Assembly: GCA_026122225.1 (NCBI GenBank)
Contig: JANEZZ010001953.1
Coordinates: 868,001 to 932,000 of the forward strand
Direction: 5' to 3'
DNA: 64,000 nt
From: Heloderma charlesbogerti
Taxonomy: Eukaryota > Chordata > Lepidosauria > Squamata > Helodermatidae
Below are positions 1 to 10,999 of this stretch, one piece after another. The first letter of the stretch is position 1, and each line of letters starts with the position of its first letter. The notes under the pieces are model-generated. The model was given only the letters and a program-made list of their open reading frames with translations. It did not search any database and was not told the DNA's origin. The translations under genes were made by a program, and so were the position numbers.

Positions 1-710
1 AAGGCATGGAGGCTCAATGGGGGCCGGGGGGCAGCTACTCTATTAAACAAACAATATCAGGGCATATTAAGGGCCATTTTGGACAGTTTAAAAAGCCTTT
101 TTATCTGCTTCCCTAGTTTGTATGGATCCTTCTCATTATTATTCTAATAAATCACTTGTTTGTATTGCAACTTGGAGGCTTCCAATCATCCAACGCAGGG
201 CAGGAGGTGCGGTGGAGGCAGTCTTCGCCTGCCCGTCCTCCTGCCCGCCATATCAGTAGACAGTGTTCTTAGCCCGTCTACAAGGGTGCTTCGGAGGGGG
301 AGGGAAGGAGGCTGGGAAAGGCTCTGGTAACTCGTAGCCTCTCCGGTCAAAATGTTCATGCAATGAAATGAAAAGTTTGGGCAGATGCAGTCGGCCCTAA
401 CAAAGCTGCCTCTGGATTTACATGTTTAATAGCTTGACTAAATGCATGCCTGTGAAGTTAGCTTTAGCTTGTGATGTCTTGGGGCCAAAACAGTCATTAA
501 TTTAAATCCATATCTAGCAGCTACGTCTTTTCTTTTTCTTTTTTTACTGTAGAGTAGGTACAGGAATCCAAATCTTAAAAGCCCCCCTACCACCCAGCCA
601 CCCTAGGATCCCTATCCAGGTTGGACTCCTTGGACCTACTCTAGATGAAAACAAGACATAGCTGCTAGATTTAAAGTAATGTCTGTTATCACTGTCCTTG
701 GATTTAGGGC
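1..710. other. Unassigned non-coding stretch
   Basis: No ORF, repeat tail or RNA gene that I recognise. The sequence is ordinary AT-rich DNA with a G/C-rich patch around 190-320. It may contain old, unrecognisable repeats. Confidence 0.5.
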
Positions 711-714
711 TTCA

Positions 715-1070
715 TTACATGGAGCTTTTATCCTGCAATTGAGATTGCGCCTTCAGGGAAGTTTGCAGGCTCTTTACATGATGCCGTGACCCTCGTGCAC
801 TAAATGCCCTTTGTTCCGTTTTTAAATAGATCACAGATAATGAACTATCAAATTACTCTGCTGTGTTCCGCTTCAGTTTCCTCCATGAAAAGAGTTAAAG
901 CGGCAAGAAGAGGCGTGAGATCAATGACATGGAAGATTCAGATCCAGGGAGAAGGAGGGGGGAAGGGGAGGGGGGAAAGGAAGCACGTGTAAAGGGAGAC
1001 AGTTGTGATCCTGTACTTAAAACAGAAGCAGAAAGCCCCATATTAAATGCAGGATTTGAGGCTGGTGTAG
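715..1070 (+). mobile_element. Non-autonomous DNA element (MITE), family M
   Basis: It starts with CATGGAGCTTTTATCCTGC and ends near AGGCTGGTGTAGAAATGC. The whole stretch realigns, in reverse complement, to 60,770-61,130, including the shared block ATGAACTATCAAATTAC and the GGGGAAAGGAAGC tract. Two full copies ending at the same places indicate a mobile element of about 350 bp. No transposase is encoded. The ends vary around CTTCTYTACAY, so a hAT-like origin is my inference. Confidence 0.7.
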
Positions 1071-1518
1071 AAATGCCCTTAATCTCAGCCTCACTAGTGT
1101 ACTCCATTTGTAAAATGGGTAAATTTTTCTAGCCCTACGTCTAAAGGTTTTTCAGAAGTTATAATCAAGCGTTGATAATACACTACATATATGTATGCTG
1201 CATGTTTTGTGAGTTGATGTGTAGTCACATGAGATATCATGCTTTAATAACTGGCTCTACAAATATTTCTAGTTCTTGATTTGTGTTCGTGGCACATTGT
1301 ACTAGCCTGGATTATGACTGATTGATAGCACACGATGACTTCATATTGGTCAGGCCAACCACCCCAGAAGACAAGTCACACCCCACGAAACTTACCACTT
1401 CATACATTTTAACAATCCTCAGATTTAAGGAGAGGCTTTCCTGTAGTTACACGGCGTGTACCTGCACTTTCAGAGTACAAGCTGCATTTACTAATATGTA
1501 TTTAGCTACCTGTCCCAA

Positions 1519-1580
1519 TGGCGTGCTGTGGTCCATGGGGTCACGAAGAGTCGGACACGACTTAACGACTGAACAACAAC
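1519..1580 (+). mobile_element. BovB-type 3' tail
   Basis: The stretch carries GTCGGACACGACTTAA followed by a CAACAAC tail, matching the 3' end of the full BovB copies at 13.5 kb (minus) and 50.9 kb (plus). It is either a heavily 5'-truncated BovB or the LINE-derived tail of a SINE. The sequence just upstream is not clearly tRNA-like, so I prefer a truncated BovB. Confidence 0.75.
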
Positions 1581-1599
1581 CAGCTGTCCCAACCATATG

Positions 1600-1680
1600 T
1601 CATATATGACATGTAAATATGATTGTAAACCACCCCAAGGGCAGTTGGACAGTATACAAATATAATAAATAAATAGCTAG
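1600..1680 (+). mobile_element. L2-type LINE/SINE 3' tail
   Basis: It reads GTAAACCACCCCAAGGGCAG then AATATAATAAATAAATAG. This is the standard end of squamate L2-clade elements (a 'CCGCC..AGAG..' stem followed by AATAAATA repeats). Only the tail is present. Confidence 0.6.
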
Positions 1681-1689
1681 CAAAGGTGC

Positions 1690-3540
1690 GTGGTGAGGAA
1701 ATTAACAATCCCACCATTTCCCTTTTGCTGCTGCCTCCTTGGATAAAAGATGAAGGAGCCAGCTGTAAGATACACTCCCCAAATCCCAACCTCTGTTTAC
1801 ATAGGTATTTAAACCAGGCCATTGTGGGTGGCGAATCAGCACTAGTAGGTGATTCTAGGGCGGCCACTTCTGAATCACCAAAAAGAAGACAAAAGAGGAT
1901 ATGGATTTGCTTTAAATTTGCATATGCTAATTCATATGAATAGATGCAAATAATTATAATTTACATAGTAATTGTGACAAACTGTATGTCTGTACCTCCA
2001 CCCTGCAAAGTAGGACAGGCTACCAGGCACCCTTTCGCCTAAATTTCTCAGAGGTCATGCAGGCACTACCCCGGTGTCTTTTTAATATGCTGGCCATGGG
2101 AGAAGGCAGGGTTATGTACGGAATCTGTGCAGACGTTTTCTTCTGAAGCAATGATGGTTTTACTTTCCTGTATGAGTACATAGCTACGTATGTCAGTGCT
2201 AATGCTATTCACATGCTTCATTCCAACTTGATTCATGGTTTATTTTTGTTCTTTCTCCAGGTAAATCATAATCACTCTTTCTCTTCTTTTGATTTAACAT
2301 TAGGTGCTACTTCCATTACGACATTTTGAACAGGGTGTTCTTGTGAACACTCCCTTTGTTCTTACATTCCTTTAATAAGCAATCTAAAAAGATTGTCAAG
2401 ATGTTATGTTGTAACAGTTGCGTATAGTACTTCAAGCCAACAAAGGATTATTTAAGGAAAACAAATATCTAACTTCTATTAATTCTGAATGCACATATCC
2501 AAGCTTTTTTAAAAACATCATTTCTAGGAGCTCAGAATCAACTTTCTGTTCTGTCATCATAATTCCCTCTAATGGTGAACTATGGTGGCACTGTGCCAAT
2601 CATCTTAGAAGCAAAATAGGGCCATCCACCACACACACAAAGAGGTATGTGGAAATATGTATTTTAGAGCAAGATCCCCCAAACAGGCAAAACTATCCAA
2701 ATATTGCTTGCTGAGGAATGTGCACGTGTGACACAGCTTCAGTCTGCTTCCTCTACCACATTTCCTCAGCAATGCACACTGAAGGTTTGTTTAACAGGCA
2801 GGTGGCCAGGTAATGGAAGCTTACAAGGGGGGGGAGGTCAGCACCCCTATGGCACCCTGTTTCTCAAAAACAAGCACTGCTACCACAGTTTCCCTCCTGT
2901 GTACATCCACCTAAGCAAGTGCTGTAAAGGGTAAGACCAGAGGGCAGTGTCCATCCCACAAACACACACCATCTCTGCCTTCCTTTCCTCCTCCAACTGC
3001 CCCATGCATGTAATTAGTTTCCCACCTTCAGTGTGAGCAGTGCTACTGCCATCCAGACTCAGGCAGCTTCTCCCCGTGCCAGACTTTTCACACGGAAAGA
3101 CAGTCACGCCCTCTCCTCCACTCTGTCCGCCAAGAGCTATTCTACTTGTATTCTGAACTGTCAGCTTACTCCTATGCAGTGTTTATTGAACCAGAGCCCC
3201 ACGGCTACACTAGATGTAATGTTAAATGCATCTCTGTATTTAACGCACACGGGGGGGGGGGGTTAAATGCAAATAGCAGCCACTGGGGAGGACTAATAAT
3301 TATTGGGATCATAACAGGAAGGAGGGGAAATTTAACTCTCTACTCCACTGCTGCTGTCGTGACACACACAGAGAAATACTTCTTTGAAGCTGTTATATTT
3401 GCATTGGGAGGAAATATGCACCTAAGAAGAGCCCTGTGAGATCAGGCCAAAGGCCAGTCATGCCCAACATCCTGTTTCCCACAGCGGCCAACCAGAGTTG
3501 GTTAGTTATATATGGCCTGACATTCCACTAAAAATGGTGC
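1690..3540. other. Unassigned stretch with short low-complexity tracts
   Basis: No supported gene. It contains a C-rich/G-rich tract at 2,826-2,836 and a G run at about 3,250-3,261. Short ORFs here lack any family signature. Confidence 0.5.
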
Positions 3541-3544
3541 TCAA

Positions 3545-3665
3545 GGCAGAAAACAATAGTAAAACATTCAAATAAAAATCTCAAAACAAAAAACAAATCA
3601 ATTAAAAACATAGCAATAAAAACATAAACAGTTAAAAACCCCTTCAGCAACAAACCAGCTTACAT
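3545..3665 (-). mobile_element. Probable L2-type 3' region
   Basis: A long A-rich run of the AAAACATAAACAGTTAAAA type precedes CTTCAGCAACAAACCAGCTT, the reverse complement of the U-rich 3' region of L2-clade LINEs. It is weak because no coding part remains. Confidence 0.35.
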
Positions 3666-3689
3666 CCCAAAGGCCTGCCTCAATAAGCA

Positions 3690-4612
3690 TAGAATCATAG
3701 AATAGTAGGGTGGGAAGGGGCCTATAAGACCATCGAGTCCAACCCCCTGCTCAGTGCAGGAATCCAAGTCAGAGCATCCCCGACAGATGGCTGTCCAGCC
3801 TCATCTTAGATGCCTGCAGCGTGGGAGAGCCCACCACCTCCCTAGGTAATTGGTTCCACTGTCATATTGCTCTGACAGTCAGGAAGTTTTTCCTGATGTT
3901 CAGCCGGAATATGGCTTCCTGTAATTTGAGGCCATTATTCTGTGTCCTGAATTCCGGGATGATCAAGAACAGATCCTGGCCTTCCTCTCTGTGACAACAT
4001 TTCAAGTACTTGAAGAGTGCTATCATATCTCCCCTCAGTCTTCTCTTCTCAAGGCTAAGTATGCCCATTTCTTTCAGTCTCTCTTCACAGGGCTTTGTTT
4101 CTAGTCCCCTGATCATCTTTGTTGCCCTCCTCTGAACCCTCTCCAGCCTGTCTGCCTCCTTCTTAAAGTGTGGTGTCCATTAGAGCAGCCCAAAAGAGCA
4201 TTGGTCTTTTTTGCAGACACATCACATTGTTGGCTCATATTCAGCTTGTGATCTACAACAATTCCAAGATTCTTCTTGTTTGTAGTGTTGTTGAGCCAAG
4301 TATCCCTCATCTTGTAACTGTGCATTTGGTTTCTTTTTCCTAGATGCAGAACTTGGCATTTATCCCTGTTAAATGTCATTCTGTTGTTTTCTGCCCAGCA
4401 CTCCAGCCAATCAAGATCACTTTGAATTTTGTTTCTGTCTTCCAAGGTATTAGCTATCCCACCCAATTTTGTGTCATCTGCAAATTTGATCAGCATTCCC
4501 AGCACTTCCTTCTCCAAATCATTAATAAAAATGTTGAAGAATATTGGGCCCAGGACTGAGCCCTGCGGTACCCCGCTTGTTACCTCTCCCCAGTTATAGT
4601 CAGTCCCTTTAG
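3690..4612 (-). mobile_element. CR1 LINE, 5'-truncated 3' part of ORF2
   Basis: The 3' terminus shows the CR1 signature on the minus strand (GGCCCCTTCC..., ending in ATTCTATGATTCT repeats). The ORF2 C-terminal part is in pieces at 4,622-4,113 and 4,116-3,862. It includes the reverse-transcriptase box FADDTKLG and downstream motifs such as NNRMTFNRDKCQVLHLGKRN and [18 protein letters not shown]. Frameshifts and a short deletion near 4,180 remove the stretch between CDVSAKK and the MIRGLET region. The 5' break lies at about 4,612, directly against an L1 ORF1 piece. It is non-functional. Confidence 0.92.
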
Positions 4613-5470
4613 AATTTGGCACATTTGCTCAATATCAAGTAAATAATCAGATGGGATAGGGAGTATGTCATGCAAAAGCTTATCCACAAAAATAGGCAAT
4701 TTTACATCATTAGACAGATTTTTAATCCCAATAATACGTACACTGGATCTTCGTGTGAAGGCCTCCAGTTGAGAAATTCTGTCAGAGACATTTTTAAAAC
4801 AAACTTGTGTCGTAGTTTCATTCCCCGGCATTCGGTCTTCTAGCTCGTTAATTTTTGTCTCCATTTTTTGCCATGACGCATTAATTAGATCCACAGCTCC
4901 TTGCAAGGCGGTGATGGAATTTTGGAATAAATCCAACCTTTTGGCTTGCTCCGTAAATTGTGAAGATAAAGTCTTCATCAGAGTAAATAATTCCTCTATA
5001 TCTTCTGTTTTCGAAACTTTTGTCACAGGAGGTACGGGGGGAGTTGGCGGTGATGCCAGCCCCTTTCTTCTCCTCGGTGTAGTTATGTTTCTCTCAAACA
5101 GATCTTGCAGGTCTTCAGATGTTCTCAAATACTGTTAATATTTCTTAAATCATCCCCCAGGAGTTGTTGATATTTCTTAAAGCATATATTATTATGGAAC
5201 ACGTCAGCCCTGTTTTCTCCTATGAGATAGGAGTTTCAGAACAGCTTTTTGCATCGGTAATGCTCTGGGGAGATAATCGTGGAATCCCGCCTATCTCGTG
5301 GGGGGGTACTTTTCTCCAAGATGTTATCCAGAATGCTGCCTTGCCCCCCCCTTTTAATTCCAGGGGGGAGATGAAAAGGTTTTTCATCCTTTTAAAAAGC
5401 TGTTTGAGAAAGCTCCCACACGGAGAACCCGTGGGAAGCTGCCCGAGCAACATTGGTTCCAACCGGAAGT
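4613..5470 (-). mobile_element. L1 LINE 5' end with partial ORF1
   Basis: The minus-strand frame 5,128-4,615 encodes an L1 ORF1p-like N-terminal half. A Pro-rich start is followed by a long helical coiled-coil-like segment (EDIEELFTLMKTLSSQFTEQ onward), then RRSSVRIIGI and a region resembling the start of the L1 ORF1p RRM domain. ORF1p is the RNA-binding chaperone of L1 retrotransposition. The protein is cut off after EQMCQ, where CR1 sequence begins. The section 5,130-5,470 upstream probably is L1 5' UTR. No ORF2 is attached. Confidence 0.7.
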
Positions 5471-5945
5471 CCCTTTCTATCCCTCTTCTAACTACCATAA
5501 GGATGGAAGAGAAAAGTATCCAGGCCCCAAAGTTCTTGAGTTTCTGTCCCAAAGCTTCAAAGTCTGACATGATTTCTTCCTAGCTCCACTTGGCGGTATC
5601 ATTTGTTCCCACATGGATGAGAAGAAAGGGATACCTGTCAGTGGGCTTTATGAGTGCAGGCAACCCTTCAGTCACGTCTCTAATCTGTCCTCCTGGGAGA
5701 CAGCATACCTGGCGAGTCCATAGGTCTTCACGACATACTTGGGTTTCGATCCCACGCAGCAAGGAGTCTCCCGCTACTATTACTCTTCTCTTCTTGTTGT
5801 TGTAGGCCTTCGTTTTATTGCCTCTGCTTGACTGACCTTCAGCCTCTTGCTCACTCTCATGCAGGTTCCCCTGTAATTTTTCCTGTGCAAGCTGTCCTCC
5901 AGTCTCATCTTCAAGTACCTGGAAACGGTCTTTGCCAGCTGGCAA
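5471..5945 (-). pseudogene. CR1 ORF1 fragment, SGNH/GDSL esterase domain
   Basis: The minus-strand frame reads KKRRVIVAGDSLLRG, then a Cys/Gly-rich region, then LIHVGTNDTA, and in the next frame FEALGQKLKNFGAWILFSSI. GDS(L) with Ser, and GTND, are blocks I and III of the SGNH hydrolase fold found in the ORF1 protein of CR1-clade LINEs. An in-frame stop (tag at 5,580) follows NDTAKWS. Downstream it runs into L1 5' sequence near 5,470. It is a fragment without RNA-binding zinc fingers or ORF2. Confidence 0.75.
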
Positions 5946-6240
5946 AATGACAAAGACGAGGGAGCCAACCTGGCCTCCCTCGACAGGGAGTTCCAGAGCC
6001 TGGGAGTGGCCAGTGAGGCGGCAGCGGCCCTCTGTTGTTTCCCCACCAAACCTGCCTCCATTGGCAGCAGGACCAAGAGAAGGGCCTCCCCCAAAGGTCT
6101 TAAACCCTGGACAGGCACCTATGGGAGAAGGCGCTCTTTGGAATAGCTCCCAAATCACATTGGGCTTTATAGGTCATAACCAGCACTTTATTGTGTTTGG
6201 AAACAGATCGGTGGCCGTTTGGCTGCAGCACGGAAGTTAC
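5930..6240 (-). mobile_element. L2 LINE ORF2 C-terminal fragment
   Basis: On the minus strand a frame passes through KVLVMTYKA-like sequence and then TPRLWNSLSREARLAPSSLS, which is the C-terminal end of L2-clade ORF2. It is abutted in frame by CR1 ORF1 sequence, giving a 192-codon chimeric open frame (6,158-5,580) that is probably accidental. Confidence 0.6.
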
Positions 6241-6249
6241 CAACAATCA

Positions 6250-8495
6250 CTTACCAAAGAGGTGTCAGAGGGTGAGTAGTCCTGTGACTGAGAAGTTTAC
6301 TAGAAGGCTTTGTGACAGCATTCTCAGTGAAGACAGCGTTTTCAGAGATGCAATGCAAAGAGAGCTTCTGAGTGGCGGCAGCAAATATATGAGAGGTCGC
6401 TGACAGGGTAGTGGTCAGTAAAGTACCCTTGCCAGATCCTACTGGGCCAGATGGGCAGCAGTTAAGGGCTGCTGGCCATTTTGCCACAAGTGGTGCCAAC
6501 AGCAATGGGATACAAGGAAAAGGTGACAAGGTACTCATTCCAAAGAGGTACTTGCTTCACAGTGGAGACACATGTAATTATTTAGAGCAGCTGAGCAAAG
6601 GCATTTTGTTTGGGTTCTTGATTTACCATATCAGATCAAGCTAGGGGGAAATGATGGCAGCTCAGTACAATCCACAAATAAATCAAGGGTACAAAATGAA
6701 TGTTGTGGGGCGGGCGGAATCTGCCCTCTGAAGGGCTAAATATGGAGGAGCTGAGCCTTATTCTCCTAAAGTGCAAGTTCTCCAGAGAAGAGCCCAGCAT
6801 CGCAGAAGTGTCCTACCTCATCAGAGCCACCGTATGTCAGAGTGCTAATGGAATAAAACCTGATTCTAGAACGAGACTTGAGAAAAAAAGAATCCCAACA
6901 CCATTTAGAAGAGTGAGCAGAACTGGTTTCTTGTAGAGCTACAAGAGAAAGAACCTAAATGTCAAGCATGAGAAGGAGCTGCCACAGATGAAGATTCAGC
7001 AGATGGAGAAGGTAACCCCAAAGGACTTCACCCCTTCTCTTCCAGGAGCTGATCCCCAGGTGTTCCTGTCAACATTTGAGAAAGTGGCACAGAACTGAGG
7101 ACTGCTGCTGTACACATCTTAATACAAAATTGTCATTTGTTTCTTGTTATTCAGACAAACCTTCCCCTTATTTTCATGTTGCATTCAGAGAGAGCTTCTT
7201 TCAAGGACTGCTTTCACACCAGCCATTTTCCCCAGAATTGATTCCATTTCCCCATTCAGTGATTCTCGAGTATCCAGGCAATATCACTCCCAAATCATTG
7301 CATTCCCATATTTTTCCGGTTGTCCTCTGATATTTTTCAAAGGATGTGTCTGTGTTGTGCTTTGGCTTGTAACAGGATTGCAGCACAACTCTTGAATGTG
7401 TAGACCAGCATAGATCTATTGTCTTGCCTGCTCCAGAGGAGTGTTCCACGACGCACATAGTGATGTATTTTGATGTATTTTTTCACATATTTCTGCTTTC
7501 CTGTTGTATTGCCTGCCTGCATCTCTGACATTACCTTTTGTTGCAGTGTGCACGCACACACAAGCACACAGACGGCCTGCCACTACCTCTTCAGCAGCTG
7601 GCACCTGCCATGTTAAAAATTATTATTATTATTAATGGTTATTATTGCACAGAAGCAAAACATACTGTTTATCAACATATTAAAGCACAATTCTACATAA
7701 ATGATAAACTCTTGATAATAAAAGATAGGTGGTGGAGCGCTGCAAGGTTTTTTTCTTAGTCTTGGACTCTTGGTCCCCTCCTCCTACACCAGTCTTCCAT
7801 CCCCACCAGTAGCCTAATCTCCTGATCTGCCCTCCCCGCCCACAACACACACACACCAGCCATCAAACCCACGTCGGTAACAGTTGGCAGTTTGTGCACG
7901 TAAATTCAGCGAAATGATACAAAAATGTTGCCATTTTTTCCAGGTATGATACAACAACTGGTGCAGTTAAAGCAAAATATATGTTTCATGTGACTTGTTC
8001 AGAATGTGTCAATATATTTGGAACAATTGGCCAAAATCCACATTTAGATAAAATTCTCAGGTTGCTTAAAAAACCAAAACCCTCACATGGAGAAACACGT
8101 TGCAGAGTTTGTGCATTTCTCTATTAGTAGTAAAAAAAGGAAAAGAGTTTTCTGCCTGCGTGTAATGTACCAGATAGACCCACCAGAACTGTACCATGAC
8201 TGTATGCATCTATGGTATGGACTATGGCTCTGGGATATCAGCAGCAAAAAAGGCTCATGTGTGGGACTGCAGTTATAATTCTGCTTCCAGCTGACTGCAG
8301 AAGCATTGAATGTAGACAATGAAAGGTCCTATTGCCCAATTACACAAGTAATATTTTAGAGGCATCAGTAAAATCCAAGTTGTGTGCTTGAGGATCATTT
8401 ACAGCATCCTTGAGGATCCTCAGGAGCCACCTCTCAAATCATGTAGCACACTCACTTCAGGGATGTAAAACTGTGTTGGTCCAAACACAGGCGTC
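6250..8495. other. Unassigned stretch, small simple repeats
   Basis: No gene supported. There is an (ATT)n run at 7,617-7,634 and (AC)n at about 7,843-7,857. Short ORFs here show no domain or splice context. Confidence 0.5.
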
Positions 8496-8501
8496 CACAA
8501 G

Positions 8502-8750
8502 AATTGGGGGGGGGAGAGCTGCAGCGCACAGCAGTTGGTGATTGTAATTCGTGCACATAGCGTGTGCCACTAAAACACATCTGTACACTTCCACACCTTT
8601 GTACACTTTTCATCTGTACACTTTCAATTGGGGGGGGCAAAGCTGCAGCACTCAGCAGTTTGTGATTGTAATTCGTGCACATAGCGCATGCCACTACAAC
8701 ACATCTGTATACTTTCTTTCTGCATTTTGCTATGACTTCATTCATAGGCT
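8502..8750. repeat. Two-copy tandem repeat, about 124-bp unit
   Basis: The block beginning AATTGGGGGG and containing GTGATTGTAATTCGTGCACA occurs at 8,502-8,625 and again at 8,626-8,750. The units differ by a few substitutions and small indels, so the duplication is old. Confidence 0.85.
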
Positions 8751-8754
8751 AAAA

Positions 8755-9480
8755 ACACTGAAAGGCGGGAGCAGGCTAGTTTCTCACAAAACAAATGGGC
8801 AGAATAGTGGCTGCACATTCTGTCTCATATCTCAGGTTCTACAAGGGCTAGAGACTTGTGGTGTTACTTTTTAAATGAAAGCTGAGAATATGGAGATTAT
8901 GGCTCAGATGCGGGGGGCAACTACACCTCCTTGCCCCTTCCTGCGGATGCCCATGGGGCCAACTGTGCTGACAGTTGAACAAAACATTTTGTTTTTGAGA
9001 ACGATTTGTCAATTTGTATAAACATTTTTAAAATGAACCACAATATACTTTTTTTTACTTAAATACCATCAGTTATTTTAAAAAAACAACCCTGAGGTTT
9101 GGTCCTCATGTTTTCCCTAGAGACCAAGAGATAATTATTCAGGTGGAAGCATGAGTTGTTAGTGAAAGTATGGGCAAAATTTAAAGTTATACAGAACTTT
9201 TCTCCATATAAATGAAGCACTAGGATATCTAACACTTTAGAAAAAGAATCACTGAAAAGCAGTGTGATTTTTGTAAAATATTCTGCGCCAATTCTATGTT
9301 GGAAGTTCTAAAAATGATTTATTTGAATTAGTTTAGAATAAATAAAAAATAAACAGTGAGACCCATTTTCAAGAATATATCCACAGCAGCAATATATATA
9401 CCATCAGTAAACTGAAATGATTAATTTGAGAACATAGACAAGTAAATTTTAAGATCATAAAGCAAATAGTATGCAATGAT
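8755..9480. other. Unassigned AT-rich stretch
   Basis: No ORF of interest and no repeat I can name. It is AT-rich with poly(T)/poly(A) runs near 9,045-9,090. Confidence 0.5.
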
Positions 9481-9484
9481 TTAA

Positions 9485-9556
9485 TAGTGAGCAGGAGGTT
9501 AGACTCGATGGTCATATAGCCCCTTCCAACCCTACTATTCTATGATTCTATCTATT
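9485..9556 (+). mobile_element. CR1 3' terminus (short)
   Basis: GGTTAGACTCGATGGTC..., CCCCTTCCAACC and ATTCTATGATTCTAT are the last 65-70 bp of a CR1 element on the plus strand. It is extreme 5' truncation, typical of CR1. Confidence 0.85.
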
Positions 9557-9635
9557 TATATAAGCCACTTGCCAACATTCCATGATAAGTCATATGAGAA
9601 AGATGCCAGTGGGTGGCAAGGATCTTTTAGGAATG

Positions 9636-9720
9636 GCGGAGAATTTCTCCCCGAAACTTCGGGGGGCCGAGCACCAACGTGTTCGGCCCCCCGAACAAGT
9701 TTCGGGGAGAAATTCTCCGC
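9636..9720. repeat. GC-rich hairpin in HP1
   Basis: GCGGAGAATTTCTCCCCGAA on the left pairs with its complement ending AATTCTCCGC on the right, with GTTCGG/CCGAAC-type pairing inside. The loop lies around 9,673-9,680. Confidence 0.9.
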
Positions 9721-9832
9721 ACCCCCCCACACCCCGCACCCCCCCCCGGGACGGGACTTACCGTTGGCGAATGTCCCTCCCGGCGGCGGGTCCGGCCGGC
9801 GGTTCGGCGGGTCTTCGTCCGGGACGGGAGCG

Positions 9833-9856
9833 GCAGCCGGTCTTTTGACCGGCTGC
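9833..9856. repeat. Perfect 10-bp stem, TTTT loop
   Basis: GCAGCCGGTC, TTTT, GACCGGCTGC: a perfect inverted repeat inside HP1. Confidence 0.95.
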
Positions 9857-9887
9857 TGCCGCCGCCATTCCAATAAAAGAAAAAAAA

Positions 9888-10365
9888 AATGCCCCCGTGA
9901 TAGGCTACGTGACGATTAACATAGCCTATCACGGCTAGATTTGCAAAGTCAGCCGTGATAGGCTACGTAAATCGTCACGTAGCCTATCACGGGTGACTTT
10001 AAAAAAAAAAAAGCGCGTATGGCTAATGGCGGCCCCCATAGGGAGCCGCCATTCCCGTTCCTTATTTGGTTGCTGTAGTCTACATAAAGATTACGTAGAC
10101 TACGGCGAAAATAAGGGCAACGCTATTTGCGTTGCCCTTATTTCCGCCGTAGTCTACGTAAAGATTTACGTAGACTACAGCGACCAAATAAGGAACGCGA
10201 ATGGCGGCTCCCTATGGGGGCCGCCATTTGCGTACGCGCTTTTTTTTTTTTTAAAGTCACCCGTGATAGGCTACGTGATGATTTTCGTAGCCTATCACGG
10301 CTGACTTTGCAGATCTAGCCATGATAGGCTATGTTAATCGTCACGTAGCCTATCAGGGGGGCGTT
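9888..10365. repeat. Large nested palindrome (about 239-bp arms)
   Basis: The arms 9,888-10,123 and 10,129-10,365 are reverse complements with scattered mismatches; the axis is near 10,126 (stem ATAAGGGCAACGC). Each arm is itself built of smaller palindromes: GTGATAGGCTACGT...ACGTAGCCTATCAC at 9,894-9,936, 9,951-9,993, 10,258-10,301 and 10,316-10,357; GGCGGC...GCCGCC at 10,025-10,053 and 10,200-10,228; and GTAGTCTAC...GTAGACTAC at 10,074-10,103 and 10,147-10,178. A12 and T12 tracts face each other across the axis. Confidence 0.95.
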
Positions 10366-10629
10366 TTTGTTTGTTTTTTTAACTTTTAATTTCGCGGCCG
10401 GGCGAGGCGAGGCGCCTCCTCCCCGGCCTGAATTTCGGCCGGGCGAGGCGGGAAGCCTCCCCCCCGGCCTGAACTTCCCGGGGGGAGCAGCGAAGCGCCT
10501 CCCCCCCACTGCGAAAAGCTGAGAGACCAGGTAAGTGACTTTCGTGCACCCCTAATCTTCATTTGGAGTGGAGGACAAAAAATGCCCTAGAAAAACCAAG
10601 ATCCATTCCGTGGACATGACCTAAAAAAA

Positions 10630-10990
10630 GGAGAAAGACTTTATTTTATTTACTTATTTACTAGTATTTATAAACTGCTTACATCTACAGATTTCAAAGC
10701 AGTGTACACAAATCATATTAATACATAAAAATATAACGTCAATACATAGAATATACCCTATCTACATAGCCATAAGAATAACATAGATGGTAGGCTAAAC
10801 TACACCAGGAAGGCTTGCATAAACAGATGTGTCTTCAACACGTGCTAACAATAAGAATTGTTAGTGCATGTCTTATCTCAGGAAGATTATTCCGCATCCT
10901 GGGTACCACTGCACAAAATGAACAACTGTGGAGCCGACTTGGGGAGCATGTGACCCCACCAGGGCAGCCTCACCAATGCCCTCAAGGATT
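10630..10990 (-). mobile_element. L2-clade LINE 3' UTR
   Basis: In minus orientation it ends with CACTGCTTTGAAATC...TATAAATACTAGTAAATAAG followed by AATAAAATAAAG. Upstream it has the L2 3' region with a 'CAGATGTGTCTTCAACAC' block on the plus strand. It is probably the 3' end of the L2 whose ORF2 lies at 12,992-12,255, separated by later insertions. Confidence 0.6.
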
Positions 10991-10999
10991 GAGTGCTCT

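Larger units (their letters stand above)
9628..10554. mobile_element. hAT-like non-autonomous element HP1 with nested palindromes
   Basis: The left end TAGGAATGGCGGAGAATTTC and the right end, whose reverse complement is TAGGGGTGCACGAAAGTC, resemble the ends of the element at 41,810-42,427. That second copy has a perfect 8-bp target duplication, the hallmark of the hAT superfamily. Here the flanks retain only a decayed ATCTT match. There is no coding capacity. The interior is almost entirely inverted repeats: two small GC-rich hairpins, then a palindrome of about 480 bp centred near 10,126. The right end carries CAGGTAAGTGAC just inside the terminus. Confidence 0.8.
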
